NCBI GenBank assembly: GCA_028688225.1
Contig: JAQTYQ010000001.1
Span: 179,664-243,663, forward strand
Direction of reading: 5' to 3'
Source: Opitutaceae bacterium
GTDB lineage: Bacteria; Verrucomicrobiota; Verrucomicrobiia; Opitutales; Opitutaceae
DNA: 64,000 bases
Below, piece after piece: positions 1 through 8,245 of this stretch (position 1 is its first letter; each line of letters starts with the position of its first letter). The notes under the pieces are model-generated. The model saw only the letters and a list, made by a program, of their open reading frames with translations, was not told where the DNA came from and searched no databases. Position numbers and translations under genes: made by a program.

Positions 1-759
1 CAGCACCGCGGCGGGATTGGCTTCCCTCGTCCAGCGCAAGCACTGCTCGACCACCGGGGCGGCGCCGGCCTCGGCAATCCAGCGCGACTCGCCGTTGTCG
101 AATTTCTTCGCTCCCGTCTTGGCATCCACGACGTTGGCGGCGGTCGCCTCGTTGATCACATCCCAGCGGTCGACCAAGCCGTGAAAGGCGGGCACGATCC
201 GGTCGATGCGCGCGCGCAGGGCCTCGCGGGTCGGCGCGGGATCGGCGGGCCCCCACGGGGGATAAAGCTCGTGCCAGACCAGCGGATGGCCCTTGGTTTC
301 GATGCCATAAGCCTTGCACCACGCGGCCATGCGTTTGAGCTCCTCCTCCTTGGTCTGCCCTGGTTCCGGCTCGTACCGCCCCCAATAAAAAGGCAGGGTG
401 GCGTAATTGAACACGGCGCTGAATTCGCGGGCATAGGTCTGCTCTTTGGAACCGGTATAATCGTATAAAGCGAAGACGTTGCACCCGAACAGAAAGGCGT
501 GGCGGCGCTGCTCCACCCGCACGATGGCGTTGGGCACCGGCCGGCCGGCTGCATCGACCACCAGCAGTTCCACGGGGGCCTGGCGGATCCTGGCGATGCG
601 CTCCGGCGCCGATTTCAGCCAGGTGTCCGCCTCGGCCCGCGCCGACGACGCCAGGCTGATGGACCACAGTCCGGCGCCGATCAGCAGCAAGCAGGCATCG
701 CGGATGAGCCGGGTTCTTTTGAGTTTTGCGGCCACGGGGCAATCGATCGGGTCAGTCAT
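1..759 (-). CDS. GH10 endo-1,4-beta-xylanase, N-terminal 253 residues (runs off left edge)
   Basis: Reading the minus strand from the ATG at 759 gives an uninterrupted frame to base 1. After a hydrophobic stretch (about residues 24-42, signal peptide or anchor) comes a short beta-strand module (about 62-95) that often precedes secreted GH10 barrels. The GH10 core follows: YWGRYEPEPGQ near 125-135, the substrate-binding motif KGHPLVWH at 156-163, and DVINEAT at 200-206, where E204 is the expected acid/base glutamate. The nucleophile glutamate lies beyond the window. GH10 enzymes cleave internal beta-1,4 xylosidic bonds; this one should act outside the cytoplasm. It fits with the polysaccharide-degradation cluster at 54717-60686. 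The family call is secure; exact substrate is inferred. Confidence 0.88.
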   Translation of the reverse strand, partial: MTDPIDCPVAAKLKRTRLIRDACLLLIGAGLWSISLASSARAEADTWLKSAPERIARIRQAPVELLVVDAAGRPVPNAIVRVEQRRHAFLFGCNVFALYDYTGSKEQTYAREFSAVFNYATLPFYWGRYEPEPGQTKEEELKRMAAWCKAYGIETKGHPLVWHELYPPWGPADPAPTREALRARIDRIVPAFHGLVDRWDVINEATAANVVDAKTGAKKFDNGESRWIAEAGAAPVVEQCLRWTREANPAAVL

Positions 760-913
760 GGCAGCACGTCTGCCGGGTCCTCGGTTGTCTGACAAGGCTC
801 TTGCATGAACACCACGACGCTTGCTTGTGGCCGGCCGCTTTCTGGTCAGGGCTTCCCGTACTTCGCCCTGGCCACTCGTCGGGTTGGCGGGGGCCACCGT
901 CCCCACCACACGG

Positions 914-942
914 TTGACACCCCGTCGCGGCGCGCCTTAGCT
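914..942 (+). promoter_or_regulatory. candidate sigma-70-type promoter
   Basis: TTGACA at 914-919 and TTAGCT at 937-942 are separated by 17 bases, 15 bases before the ATG at 958. The -35 box is perfect and the -10 is weak. It supports the start at 958 rather than an in-frame ATG at 805, which would lie upstream of the promoter. Confidence 0.35.
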
Positions 943-957
943 CGCCCCCTTTCGCCC

Positions 958-2646
958 ATGATTTCCTGGATTCAACGCTCCTTTCAGCATCATTTCCGTT
1001 TGGTCTTCCTGATCATGCTGGTCGCCATGGCCGTTCCGCTGATTTGGGTTTTTAACGCGTCCTCCGGCGTCGGCCGCGCTGGTCCGAAAATCCTCAAGCA
1101 GCAGTTTTTCGGCCACGACCTGACCAAGCCGGGCACCAGCGAGCTGCTTTTCGGCGACGCCTCGCTCAGCGTGCAGCTTCAGGCCGGCTTTCCGGCCTTC
1201 AACAGCATCGACAGCGCGCAGCTCCAGCAGTACGGCCTGCAGCGTGTCGCCGCCCTTGCCCTCGCCGACCAGCTCAAGATTCCCGAGCCCACCAAGGACG
1301 ACATCGCCGGTTTCATCAAGGGACTGGCCGCCTTCGCCGGTCCCGACGGTCAGTTTGATGCCAGCCGTTATGCCGCTTTCCGTGACAACCTCCGGACCAA
1401 CCCGCGGGTCTCCGAGGGCGACATCGCCCGCGTCCTGAGCGACGACACCCGGATCACCCGTCTGGAGGAACTGCTGGGCGGGCCCGGTTATGTGCTGCCC
1501 GGCGAGATCAGGCACCAACTCGCCCGGTCCGACTCCGCCTGGGACATCGCCGTCGCCACGGTCGACTACGCCGCCTTCAAGCCCGAGATTTCCGCCGGCG
1601 ACGACGCCCTCAAGCGATTCTTCGAGGACAACGCCTTCCGCTACGATGTGCCGCCGCGGGTGGCGGTCGATTATATCGAGTTTCGCACCGCCGATTTCAT
1701 GGGCGCGGTGACCCTCAACGACAACGAGGTGCGGGCCTATTACGACGAGAACTCCGCCCGCTTCCCCCGGCCCGAGCAGAAAGTGACCGGGGACGACAAG
1801 AAGCCCGAGGCCGCCCTGCAGCACAACCCCGATGCCGACTTCGCCGCCGTGCGGCCCCAGGTCGAACAGGCCCTCCGGGTCGAGCGCGCCCAGCGCCGCG
1901 CCGCCAAAGCCGCCGCTGATCTCACCGTGGTCATCTACGAACAGCGGCTCAAGCCGCTCACGCCCGCCTTCGAGGAGTTCCTGGCCCAGGGCAAATTCAC
2001 CCTCCGGTCGGTGGCACCGTTCTACCGCGAGACCGTCCCGCCGGACCTCGGCTGGACCCCGCAGGTCGTCGAGCAGGCCCTCCGGCTCACTGCCGACCAC
2101 CCCGTGTCGGACGCGCTGCCCACCGTCACCGGCAGCCTCGTGCTTTTCTGGCACGACACCCTGCCCTCCTACCGTCCGGAATTCGTCCAGGTGCGGGAGC
2201 GCGTCGCCACCGATTACAAGGAAAACGAGCGCCGCAAGCGCTTCGTCGAATTCGGGCGAACCGTGCGCAGTCAGCTCGAGGGGCGCCTGAAGGCCGGCGA
2301 TCCGTTTGACCAGGCGTCGGCGACCATCGAGCCCAAGCTGGAGACGAAGACTTATCCTCCTTTCCTTTATCGCCAGCCGCCTCAGGCTATCGACGTTACA
2401 GTTTACCGCGCGCTCGAACGGCTGGGACGAGGCCAGGTTTCCGACATGCTGCTTTCGGAGGACAAGGGTTACTTCATCTATGTGAAAGACAGGAAACTGC
2501 CCGACCTGACTGAGACCAATCCGCAGTATGCCGCCACCCGGGCGCAGCTTGCCCGCCTGGATGCCGGCCTCAGCCAGGGTCTCTATCTGCGTGAACTCGT
2601 CGCGCAGGAACTGAAAAAAAGCAGGCCGGTCGACGCCTCCCGCTGA
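958..2646 (+). CDS. membrane-anchored SurA_N/PpiD-like periplasmic foldase
   Basis: 562 residues. The N-terminus MISWIQRSFQHHFRLVF is followed by one membrane segment (about 16-32), then a large soluble, probably periplasmic part. The early region (QLQQYGLQRVAALALADQL, residues about 90-110) has the helical layout of SurA_N chaperone domains, and the C-terminal part resembles a divergent parvulin-type region. The PpiD/SurA family assists folding of outer-membrane and secreted proteins. The upstream ATG at 805 is in frame, but the 51 extra residues are low-complexity and lie over the candidate promoter, so 958 is preferred. The following TolC-like gene is 371 bases away. Catalytic peptidyl-prolyl isomerase activity is not certain. 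Confidence 0.65.
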   Translation: MISWIQRSFQHHFRLVFLIMLVAMAVPLIWVFNASSGVGRAGPKILKQQFFGHDLTKPGTSELLFGDASLSVQLQAGFPAFNSIDSAQLQQYGLQRVAALALADQLKIPEPTKDDIAGFIKGLAAFAGPDGQFDASRYAAFRDNLRTNPRVSEGDIARVLSDDTRITRLEELLGGPGYVLPGEIRHQLARSDSAWDIAVATVDYAAFKPEISAGDDALKRFFEDNAFRYDVPPRVAVDYIEFRTADFMGAVTLNDNEVRAYYDENSARFPRPEQKVTGDDKKPEAALQHNPDADFAAVRPQVEQALRVERAQRRAAKAAADLTVVIYEQRLKPLTPAFEEFLAQGKFTLRSVAPFYRETVPPDLGWTPQVVEQALRLTADHPVSDALPTVTGSLVLFWHDTLPSYRPEFVQVRERVATDYKENERRKRFVEFGRTVRSQLEGRLKAGDPFDQASATIEPKLETKTYPPFLYRQPPQAIDVTVYRALERLGRGQVSDMLLSEDKGYFIYVKDRKLPDLTETNPQYAATRAQLARLDAGLSQGLYLRELVAQELKKSRPVDASR

Positions 2647-3017
2647 TCCGATGAACCGCCGGCCGGCGGCTGCAACCGTTGATCTGTTGCCGCTGCCGCC
2701 AATCCAAAAACCTTCCCCGCCACGTGGCATCCCAGGCAGTCTCGGTCGCGTCATGCCGTCCCTCGTTTTCGTCTCACCGCCGTTCCCGGCCGTTCCGTCC
2801 GCCCTCCCGACGGAGATCCGCGCAAGCTCCCGTTTCCCGAAACTTTCCGCGCTCCTAGGCGTCTCAAGCCGGAGCGGACAGGCATCAACACCGGCACCCG
2901 CCTTTCTGCGGTCGGGTTTGCGATTTTTCAAACCCGGGCCCCGTCTGGTGTGTACTTAGCCCGTCCGTCACCGCCCGCGCCGCTTCCATTCCTTATTCTT
3001 CCGAGGCCTTATCCGTC
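2647..3017. other. 371-base gap with one hairpin
   Basis: No convincing gene: the short frame at 2651-2959 looks like random GC-rich translation. A hairpin at 2913-2936 (CGGGTTTG, 8-base loop, CAAACCCG) lacks a T-run on its 3' side. It could be a weak terminator for the upstream gene or part of the leader of the TolC-like gene. Confidence 0.4.
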
Positions 3018-4559
3018 ATGCCGAACCGCCTGCTCCCGTTTCTCGCCGCCCTGGGTCTTCTGGCCGGCTTCTGCCTGCCCGCCGCCGCGCAGGACATGCC
3101 GCCGCCGGCCGCATCAGGGCCAACCCCGGCCGTCACTGCACCGGCCCCCGCCCTGCCGGACAGCAGAGCGCCGCTGATGCTGGAGGGATGCATCCGCCGC
3201 GCGCTGCAGCACGGCTTCGACCTCGAGATCCAGCGCTACAATTCCGCCATCGCCCAGGATTCCGTCGAGATTGCCCGCGGCAGCTTCGTCCCCACGCTTG
3301 CGCTGACCGGCTCGCAAAGCCACTCCACGACCAGGGCAGTCGACGTCGTCCCTTCCAGCAGCAGCGACGCCAGGAGCGCCCGCCTCGGGGTCACGCAACT
3401 GCTGCCAACCGGTACGGCCGTGACCGTCAGCACCGACCTCGGACGCTCGGAGAGCAATCCGGCCCTGGCAAACAGCTTCTACAACCCGGTCTACTCGTCG
3501 GATCTCACCGTCTCCCTCACGCAGCCGCTTCTGCGGGGTGCCGGTACCGCCGTCACCACCGCCGCGCTCAACCGCGCCCGGATCGGACGGGAGCGCGCCG
3601 GTTATGACTTCAAGGCCCGGGCGCTCGACATCGTGCAGCAGACAGAGAGCGCTTATTACGGCCTCGTCTACGCCCGCGAGCAACTCGGCGTCTATCAGGT
3701 CTCCCTCACCCTGGCCAACCGGTTGCTGGATGAGGCGCAGGAGAAAAAGGCCGTCGGCACCGCCACGGACATCGACGTCCTGCAGGCGCAGGTCGGCGTG
3801 GCCAACGCGCGCAGCAACGTCCTCCAGGCTGAAAAATCGGTGCAGGACGGCTCCGATGCGCTCCTGGCCCTCCTCGGCCGGTTCGAGCTCGATGCGCCGC
3901 TCGGCCCCACGAAACTGGAGGATTTCAGCGGCCAGCTCCCCGTCACCGAGTCGTCCTACCAGCTGGCGCTGCGCCACCAGCCCGATTACATCTCGGCCAG
4001 GATGCAGCTGGATCAGCTCAAGCTGGATCTGGGCGTCGCCAAGGATGCCCTCAAGCCCACCCTCAACCTCGACGGCACCCTCGGCTTCAACGGCCGGCGC
4101 GGCCGCGGCGCGGACGCCTTCGACAGTGCCGTCAACCGCGACGGCACCGCGTGGCAGGTCGATTTCACGCTAAACTATCCGTGGGGCCGGGTCAGCGACA
4201 AGGCCCGCTACCACCAGAGCCTCTCCACCCTCAACCAACAGGCGCTTGCCCTCCACCAACTGGAGCAGGACATCCTGGTGCAGATCCGCTCTGCCGTGCG
4301 GGCCGTCGAGACCAACAGCGAGAAGGTGAAGATCGTCGCCCTGGCGGCCGAGTTCAGCGCCCGGCAGTACGACTTGGAGAGCGCCCGGTTTGCCGCCGGC
4401 CTGGCCACCAGTCGCGACGTCCTGCAGACGCAAAGCGACCTGGAAAACGCCCGCGTCGCCGAGCTGCAGGCCCGCATCACCCTCCAGAATTCCATCTCCG
4501 CCCTGCACCGCCTCGAAGGCAGCTCGCTCGAACGCTACCAGATCGTGCTGCCCGAGTAA
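3018..4559 (+). CDS. TolC-family outer-membrane efflux channel
   Basis: 513 residues with a clear signal peptide (MPNRLLPFLAALGLLAGFCLPAAAQ) and a Pro/Ala-rich linker. Two long alpha-helical OEP repeats follow, with periodic motifs such as ESAYYGLVYAREQL, VGTATDIDVLQAQVGVANAR and ARFAAGLATSRDVLQTQSDL. The last two are the typical G-x-AT-x-D-VL-x-AQ turns of the family, one per repeat. TolC-like proteins form trimeric outer-membrane and periplasmic tunnels for tripartite efflux or type I secretion. No pump or adaptor gene lies beside it, so the partner is encoded elsewhere and the cargo is unknown. Confidence 0.9.
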   Translation: MPNRLLPFLAALGLLAGFCLPAAAQDMPPPAASGPTPAVTAPAPALPDSRAPLMLEGCIRRALQHGFDLEIQRYNSAIAQDSVEIARGSFVPTLALTGSQSHSTTRAVDVVPSSSSDARSARLGVTQLLPTGTAVTVSTDLGRSESNPALANSFYNPVYSSDLTVSLTQPLLRGAGTAVTTAALNRARIGRERAGYDFKARALDIVQQTESAYYGLVYAREQLGVYQVSLTLANRLLDEAQEKKAVGTATDIDVLQAQVGVANARSNVLQAEKSVQDGSDALLALLGRFELDAPLGPTKLEDFSGQLPVTESSYQLALRHQPDYISARMQLDQLKLDLGVAKDALKPTLNLDGTLGFNGRRGRGADAFDSAVNRDGTAWQVDFTLNYPWGRVSDKARYHQSLSTLNQQALALHQLEQDILVQIRSAVRAVETNSEKVKIVALAAEFSARQYDLESARFAAGLATSRDVLQTQSDLENARVAELQARITLQNSISALHRLEGSSLERYQIVLPE

Positions 4560-4648
4560 GACGGGGCCTGCGACTCTCCTCCTCGCGGTCTCGGGGCGTC
4601 TTCCGCTCCGGGGCTGCGGGTCCTTCCTCAACCATTCCTACTCCCTCT

Positions 4649-5233
4649 GTGCGTATCGTCGTCCGGCTGGTCCTCTGGACCTGGTTTCTCGCCGCGCTCA
4701 CCGCCGGCAAACTCGGGCTGCTGCTGCACGTGCCCGTGCCGGCGATGCAGGGCCTGCTCCTTGCCCTGACCGGGCTGCTGCTGGCGGCCTACTTCGGCAT
4801 CGGCTCCATCCGGACCTGGGTCGATGCGCTCGACCTGCGCGTTCTGGTGCTGCTGCACCTCACGCGCTTTGTCGGGCTCTATTTCCTGGTGTTGTACCAC
4901 CGCGGAGAACTGCCTTACGCGTTCGCCGTGCCCGCCGGCTGGAGCGGCATGTCCGTGGCCTTCCTGGCCCTGGCCGTGGTGCTGGCACCGCTGCGCGAAG
5001 AGATCCGCCGGCATGCCTGCTTCATCTGGAACACCATCGGCCTCGTGGCCCTCCTGCTGATCCTGGTCACCACGATGCGGGTCGGTCTCGCGCGACCGTG
5101 GCAGCTCAGCCCGCTCCAGCTGCTGCCCCTCAGCCTGCTCCCGACCTTCCTCACACCCTTCATCATCGCCACCCACGTGATCATCTACGTGCGGTTGCTG
5201 AGGTCGCCGCCGGAAACAGCGCATCCGGAGTAA
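4649..5233 (+). CDS. multi-spanning membrane protein, unknown function
   Basis: 194 residues from a GTG start at 4649. Upstream codons in the same frame overlap the TolC gene and look like shadow translation, so this start is chosen because the hydrophobic protein begins there. There are about six membrane segments: around residues 5-24, 29-47, 56-72, 82-102, 112-132 and 150-178. A charged loop (APLREEIRRHACFIWN) lies near 108-123. No catalytic motif is recognised. It starts 89 bases after the TolC-like gene and may be co-transcribed. Its 3' end overlaps the convergent miaA gene by 53 bases. Confidence 0.6.
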   Translation: MRIVVRLVLWTWFLAALTAGKLGLLLHVPVPAMQGLLLALTGLLLAAYFGIGSIRTWVDALDLRVLVLLHLTRFVGLYFLVLYHRGELPYAFAVPAGWSGMSVAFLALAVVLAPLREEIRRHACFIWNTIGLVALLLILVTTMRVGLARPWQLSPLQLLPLSLLPTFLTPFIIATHVIIYVRLLRSPPETAHPE

Positions 5234-6119
5234 ACCGGTCCGCCGCCAGCACGGGATGCGGCGGCAACTGCGTGCGGAACCAGGTAAGCTGTTTTTTCAC
5301 CAGCGCCCGGGTGTTCTTCGCAATGGCCGGGGCCAGTTCGTCCGCGCGCAGCCGTCCTTCCAGGAAGGCGATGGTTTCACGGTAGCCGATGGCCCCGGCC
5401 GCGCTGGCGTTCTGCTGCAAACCCGCCGCCAGCAGGCGCCGTACCTCCGCCACCAGCCCGGCCGCCAGCATTGCCTGGACGCGCCGGTCGATGCGCGCCT
5501 CCAGTTCGGCGCGGGGCCGCTCCAGCCGCGCGAGCCGCACCTCCCACCCCGCGAAGGGCGCCGGCTGGCGGGCGAAGGCCCCGGCCAGATCCGCCAGGGT
5601 GCGGCCCGACGCCCGGCACCGCTCCAGCGCGCGCACCACGCGGCAGGGATTGCGCACGTCGAGTGGACCGAGTCCCTGCGGGTTCAGGCGCCGCAGCTCC
5701 TCCACCAGCGTCGGCAGTCCGTCCTGCTCCAGCCGGGTCGCCACCGCCGCGCGCACGGCCGGCGGCACGTCCACCGTGTCGGCCACCGGGGCGAAAAACG
5801 CCTTGAGGTAGAAGCCGCTGCCGCCGGTCACCAACATGCGCCGGCCGCGCGCCTGCAGAGCGTCGCAGACGGCCTTCGCCTCCGTCACGTAATCCGTCAC
5901 ATCCATCCGGTCGGCGACGTCCCGGATGTCGATGAGATGATGGGGCACGCGCGCCCGCTCCGCCGGCGTGGGCTTGGCCGTGCCGATGTCCATGCCGCGG
6001 TAGAAAAGCAGCGAGTCGCACGAAACGATCTCCGCGTCGTGCGCCTCGGCCCAGCGCAGCGCCCACTCGGTCTTGCCGACCGCCGTGGGCCCGGTGAGGA
6101 CGTGCAGGATGCGCTCCAT
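5181..6119 (-). CDS. miaA: tRNA dimethylallyltransferase MiaA
   Basis: 312 residues, the usual length. MERILHVLTGPTAVGKTE carries the P-loop GPTAVGKT at residues 10-17. The family signatures DSLLFYRGMDIGTAKPT, HHLIDI and VTGGSGFYLKAFF are all present. MiaA transfers the dimethylallyl group to the N6 of A37 in tRNAs that read UNN codons. An ATG at 6512 is in frame but the extra residues are not family-like, so 6119 is used. The gene converges on, and overlaps, the membrane-protein gene ending at 5233. Confidence 0.95.
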   Translation of the reverse strand: MERILHVLTGPTAVGKTEWALRWAEAHDAEIVSCDSLLFYRGMDIGTAKPTPAERARVPHHLIDIRDVADRMDVTDYVTEAKAVCDALQARGRRMLVTGGSGFYLKAFFAPVADTVDVPPAVRAAVATRLEQDGLPTLVEELRRLNPQGLGPLDVRNPCRVVRALERCRASGRTLADLAGAFARQPAPFAGWEVRLARLERPRAELEARIDRRVQAMLAAGLVAEVRRLLAAGLQQNASAAGAIGYRETIAFLEGRLRADELAPAIAKNTRALVKKQLTWFRTQLPPHPVLAADRFTPDALFPAATSATARR

Positions 6120-6291
6120 GGTTGGGCGATCTTCGTCGAACGGCCGCCGCGCGCAAGTCCGCCCGCGCCGCGGGCGCATCCCCGTGTTCCGCAAGTTACA
6201 AGGGCTGCCGCTCATCGGCGCGCTGGAATGACCAATGACTGCGGCCCGGTGGCGAGCGCCGGCTTGACAGGGTATCGGGCCGGAAGCGCCC

Positions 6292-6511
6292 GTGGGCGGC
6301 GCGCCCGTTCTGCCAGCAGAGCGCCTTACCCGCTGTCGCGTGATCGCCGAAGGTAGGGCGGGACCGCTGGGCCCGCCTAAATTCAGCAAGCGGCATTTCC
6401 GGACCGGCACGACCGAACATCGCGATCTGTCGAAAACCGGGATGCGCCACCGGCACCGCTGTAGCCGGCCGCGGTGAGGCCGATCGTCCGGGGTCGTCGA
6501 CCCCGGCCACA
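6292..6511. repeat. cluster of hairpin repeats upstream of the DUF502 gene
   Basis: The gap 6120-6620 has no gene. It holds a diverged GTTCTGCCAGCAGAGCGC-type element (about 6305-6330), a GGCGGG...CCCGCC hairpin at 6357-6377 preceded by GGTAG, and a twin-hairpin element at 6460-6511. The last begins TGTAGCCGGCC and ends GGTCGTCGACCCCGGCCACA. It is a diverged copy of the elements at 41094-41145 and 43014-43065. Confidence 0.7.
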
Positions 6512-6620
6512 ATCAACGCCAGTTCAAATTGTCGTCATGATCGGGTCGGCGCCGGCCGGATCCGCGTTTTGGCGTGCGTTTCCGCGCCGCCGCCCGCATA
6601 GTATGCCGCTCGCTTTCCTC

Positions 6621-7298
6621 ATGAACAAGGGTCTGCTCACTTCCGTTCGCAATGCCTTTCTCTCCGGCCTGCTGCTGCTGGCGCCGCTCGCCATCACCGT
6701 CTGGGTTTTCGGCAAGATTCTCAACCTCGTCGGCGGCTCCTTCCGTCCGCTGTTCGAGCCGTATCTGCCCCGGTCCTGGCAAAGTCTCGCCCTGCTCTGG
6801 GATGTCCTCACGACCATTGCCGTCCTGCTGATCATCACCGCCCTGGGCTATCTCTCGCGCTATGTCTTCGGCCAGTATTTTGGCGGCCTGGCCGAGCGCT
6901 TCATCCAAAGCATCCCCGGCGTCAACACCGTCTACAACACGGTGAAGCAGATCGTCGACACGTTCTCCTCCCAGCACCGCAACCTCTTCTCCAAGGTCGT
7001 GCTCGTGGAGTATCCCCGCAAGGGCTCGTACACCATCGGTTTTATTACCAACAAGGTCAGGGGCGAGGCGCAATCCAAGGTCGACGACGAGTTGTGGTCC
7101 GTCTTCGTCCCCACCGTGCCCAATCCCACCAGCGGCTTTCTCCTCATGTTCCCGAAGCAGGACATCGTCGAACTGGAGATGTCGGTGGGCGACGGCATGA
7201 AGCTGATCCTCTCCGGCGGCGCCGTGATGCCGTCCCCGCCCGGCAGCCGCGGCCCCGTGGCGGTGCAGAATCCGTCCCGCCCCTCTGCGATGCCGTAA
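6621..7298 (+). CDS. DUF502 family inner-membrane protein
   Basis: 225 residues from ATG 6621 (MNKGLLTSVRNAFLSGLLLLAPLAITVWVF), which looks like DUF502 N-termini. An ATG at 6603 is also in frame, but a -10-like CATAGT directly abuts it. The two membrane hairpins lie at about residues 13-33 and 60-85. Then come the family motifs SIPGVNTVYNTVKQIVD (about 105-121) and a beta-rich domain with VPTVPNPTSGFLLMFP (about 167-182). The family's biochemical function is unknown. The next gene starts 52 bases downstream. Confidence 0.88.
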   Translation: MNKGLLTSVRNAFLSGLLLLAPLAITVWVFGKILNLVGGSFRPLFEPYLPRSWQSLALLWDVLTTIAVLLIITALGYLSRYVFGQYFGGLAERFIQSIPGVNTVYNTVKQIVDTFSSQHRNLFSKVVLVEYPRKGSYTIGFITNKVRGEAQSKVDDELWSVFVPTVPNPTSGFLLMFPKQDIVELEMSVGDGMKLILSGGAVMPSPPGSRGPVAVQNPSRPSAMP

Positions 7299-7350
7299 GA
7301 CCGGTGTGCGCCGGCCGCCGCGGTGCCGTCTTCGCCAACTTCTTTTCCGC

Positions 7351-7968
7351 ATGCCTGGCCGGCCGCTTCACACCGACGCCATCGTGCTCCTGCGGAAGCC
7401 TCCGGCCGACCGCTTCCAGCAGTTCACGGTCCTGTCCGGCACGCAGGGACCATTGCTCTGCCTGCGCCGCCTCGCCACCAAGTCCGCTGCCGCGTCTGAC
7501 GCCCTCGACTTGTTCGACGAGGCGGATCTTTTCCTCGATAGTTCCAACGAGGGCCGGACGTGGTTCATCAAGGAGGCCCGCGTGCTCGTGCACCACGACG
7601 CCATCGGCCGCAGCTACGACGCGCTGCGCCTCGCCTCCGTCTTCGCGGGGGTCATCGCCCGCAATCCCGTGTCCGAGGAGGGCCGGGCCGGCGTGTACGT
7701 CCTGCTCCGGCAGGCCCTCGCCGCCTTTGGCACCTCCGCCCGGCCCGACATCGTCTACCTCAAGGCGCTTTACTGCTTTGCCCGCGACGAGGGCTATCCG
7801 GTCAAACAGGAATGGTGGCAGGGGCTGCCCGCCGCCGACCGCGCCGTCGCGGCCGGGCTGTTCAACCAGCCGCTGGCCGCCCAGACCGCCACCGCGCCGG
7901 ATGTCGCGCGCCTGACCCGCCGCCTCGAGGACTACCTCCGCGCCTTCACCGAGATTTTGCTGGACTGA
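7351..7968 (+). CDS. RecO-like protein (putative recombination mediator)
   Basis: 205 residues from ATG 7351 (MPGRPLHTDAIVLLRKPP). The N-terminal ~75 residues have the strand order and the 'T-x-AIVL ... VLS ... G' pattern of the RecO OB-fold. A helical region follows (ALRLASVFAGVIARN, VYVLLRQALAAF), as in RecO. There are no zinc-binding cysteines, which many RecO proteins have. RecO loads RecA on SSB-coated DNA. Similarity is judged by eye and is weak, so a lineage-specific protein of unknown role is also possible. An in-frame ATG at 7306 gives an Arg-rich extension that is not family-like. Confidence 0.5.
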   Translation: MPGRPLHTDAIVLLRKPPADRFQQFTVLSGTQGPLLCLRRLATKSAAASDALDLFDEADLFLDSSNEGRTWFIKEARVLVHHDAIGRSYDALRLASVFAGVIARNPVSEEGRAGVYVLLRQALAAFGTSARPDIVYLKALYCFARDEGYPVKQEWWQGLPAADRAVAAGLFNQPLAAQTATAPDVARLTRRLEDYLRAFTEILLD

Positions 7969-8055
7969 CGGCGTACGATGGGTCGGCCCGCTCCTGCTCA
8001 GCAGATTCAGCAGGAGGTTCGCCATCCTGCACGCAGTTCGTCACCTCCTGGTGAG

Positions 8056-8102
8056 TACGATGGGGAACATGTCAACTAATAGTTGACATGCTCCCCGTCG
8101 TA
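8056..8102. repeat. 47-bp near-perfect palindrome
   Basis: Left arm 8056-8078 and right arm 8080-8102 are 23 bases each, separated by one base. They match at 21 of 23 positions, and both mismatches would be G-U pairs in RNA. The core is GTCAACTAATAGTTGAC. The phrase GTACGATGGG occurs at the left edge of this palindrome and again at about 7973-7982. No T-run follows, so it is not a standard terminator. It lies about 145 bases before the helicase start, with a hexanucleotide tract (YTTCAC repeats, about 8211-8240) in between. Confidence 0.85.
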
Positions 8103-8245
8103 AATCCCCCACAATCAACCCTGCTCTGCGGCTCAGGGCCTCGGACAGACCGACCGCCGCCCGATCGGGGAACGTTGGGCGGGCGCAGCGGGGGTTTGCG
8201 TCGGTTTCCCTTCACCTTCACTTTCACTCTCACTTTCACTTCCCC

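Noticed and set aside
937..2931. 664-residue minus-strand open frame opposite the SurA-like gene
   Set aside because: Its translation is low-complexity Gly/Val/Glu-rich, typical of antisense frames in GC-rich genes, while the plus strand has a family-like protein.
2651..2959. 102-residue frame in the gap before the TolC-like gene
   Set aside because: Pro/Ser/Arg-rich translation, no start signal and no family resemblance.
4390..5385. 331-residue Arg-rich frame overlapping the TolC and membrane-protein genes
   Set aside because: Out of frame with both real genes and composed of Arg/Pro/Ala shadow sequence.
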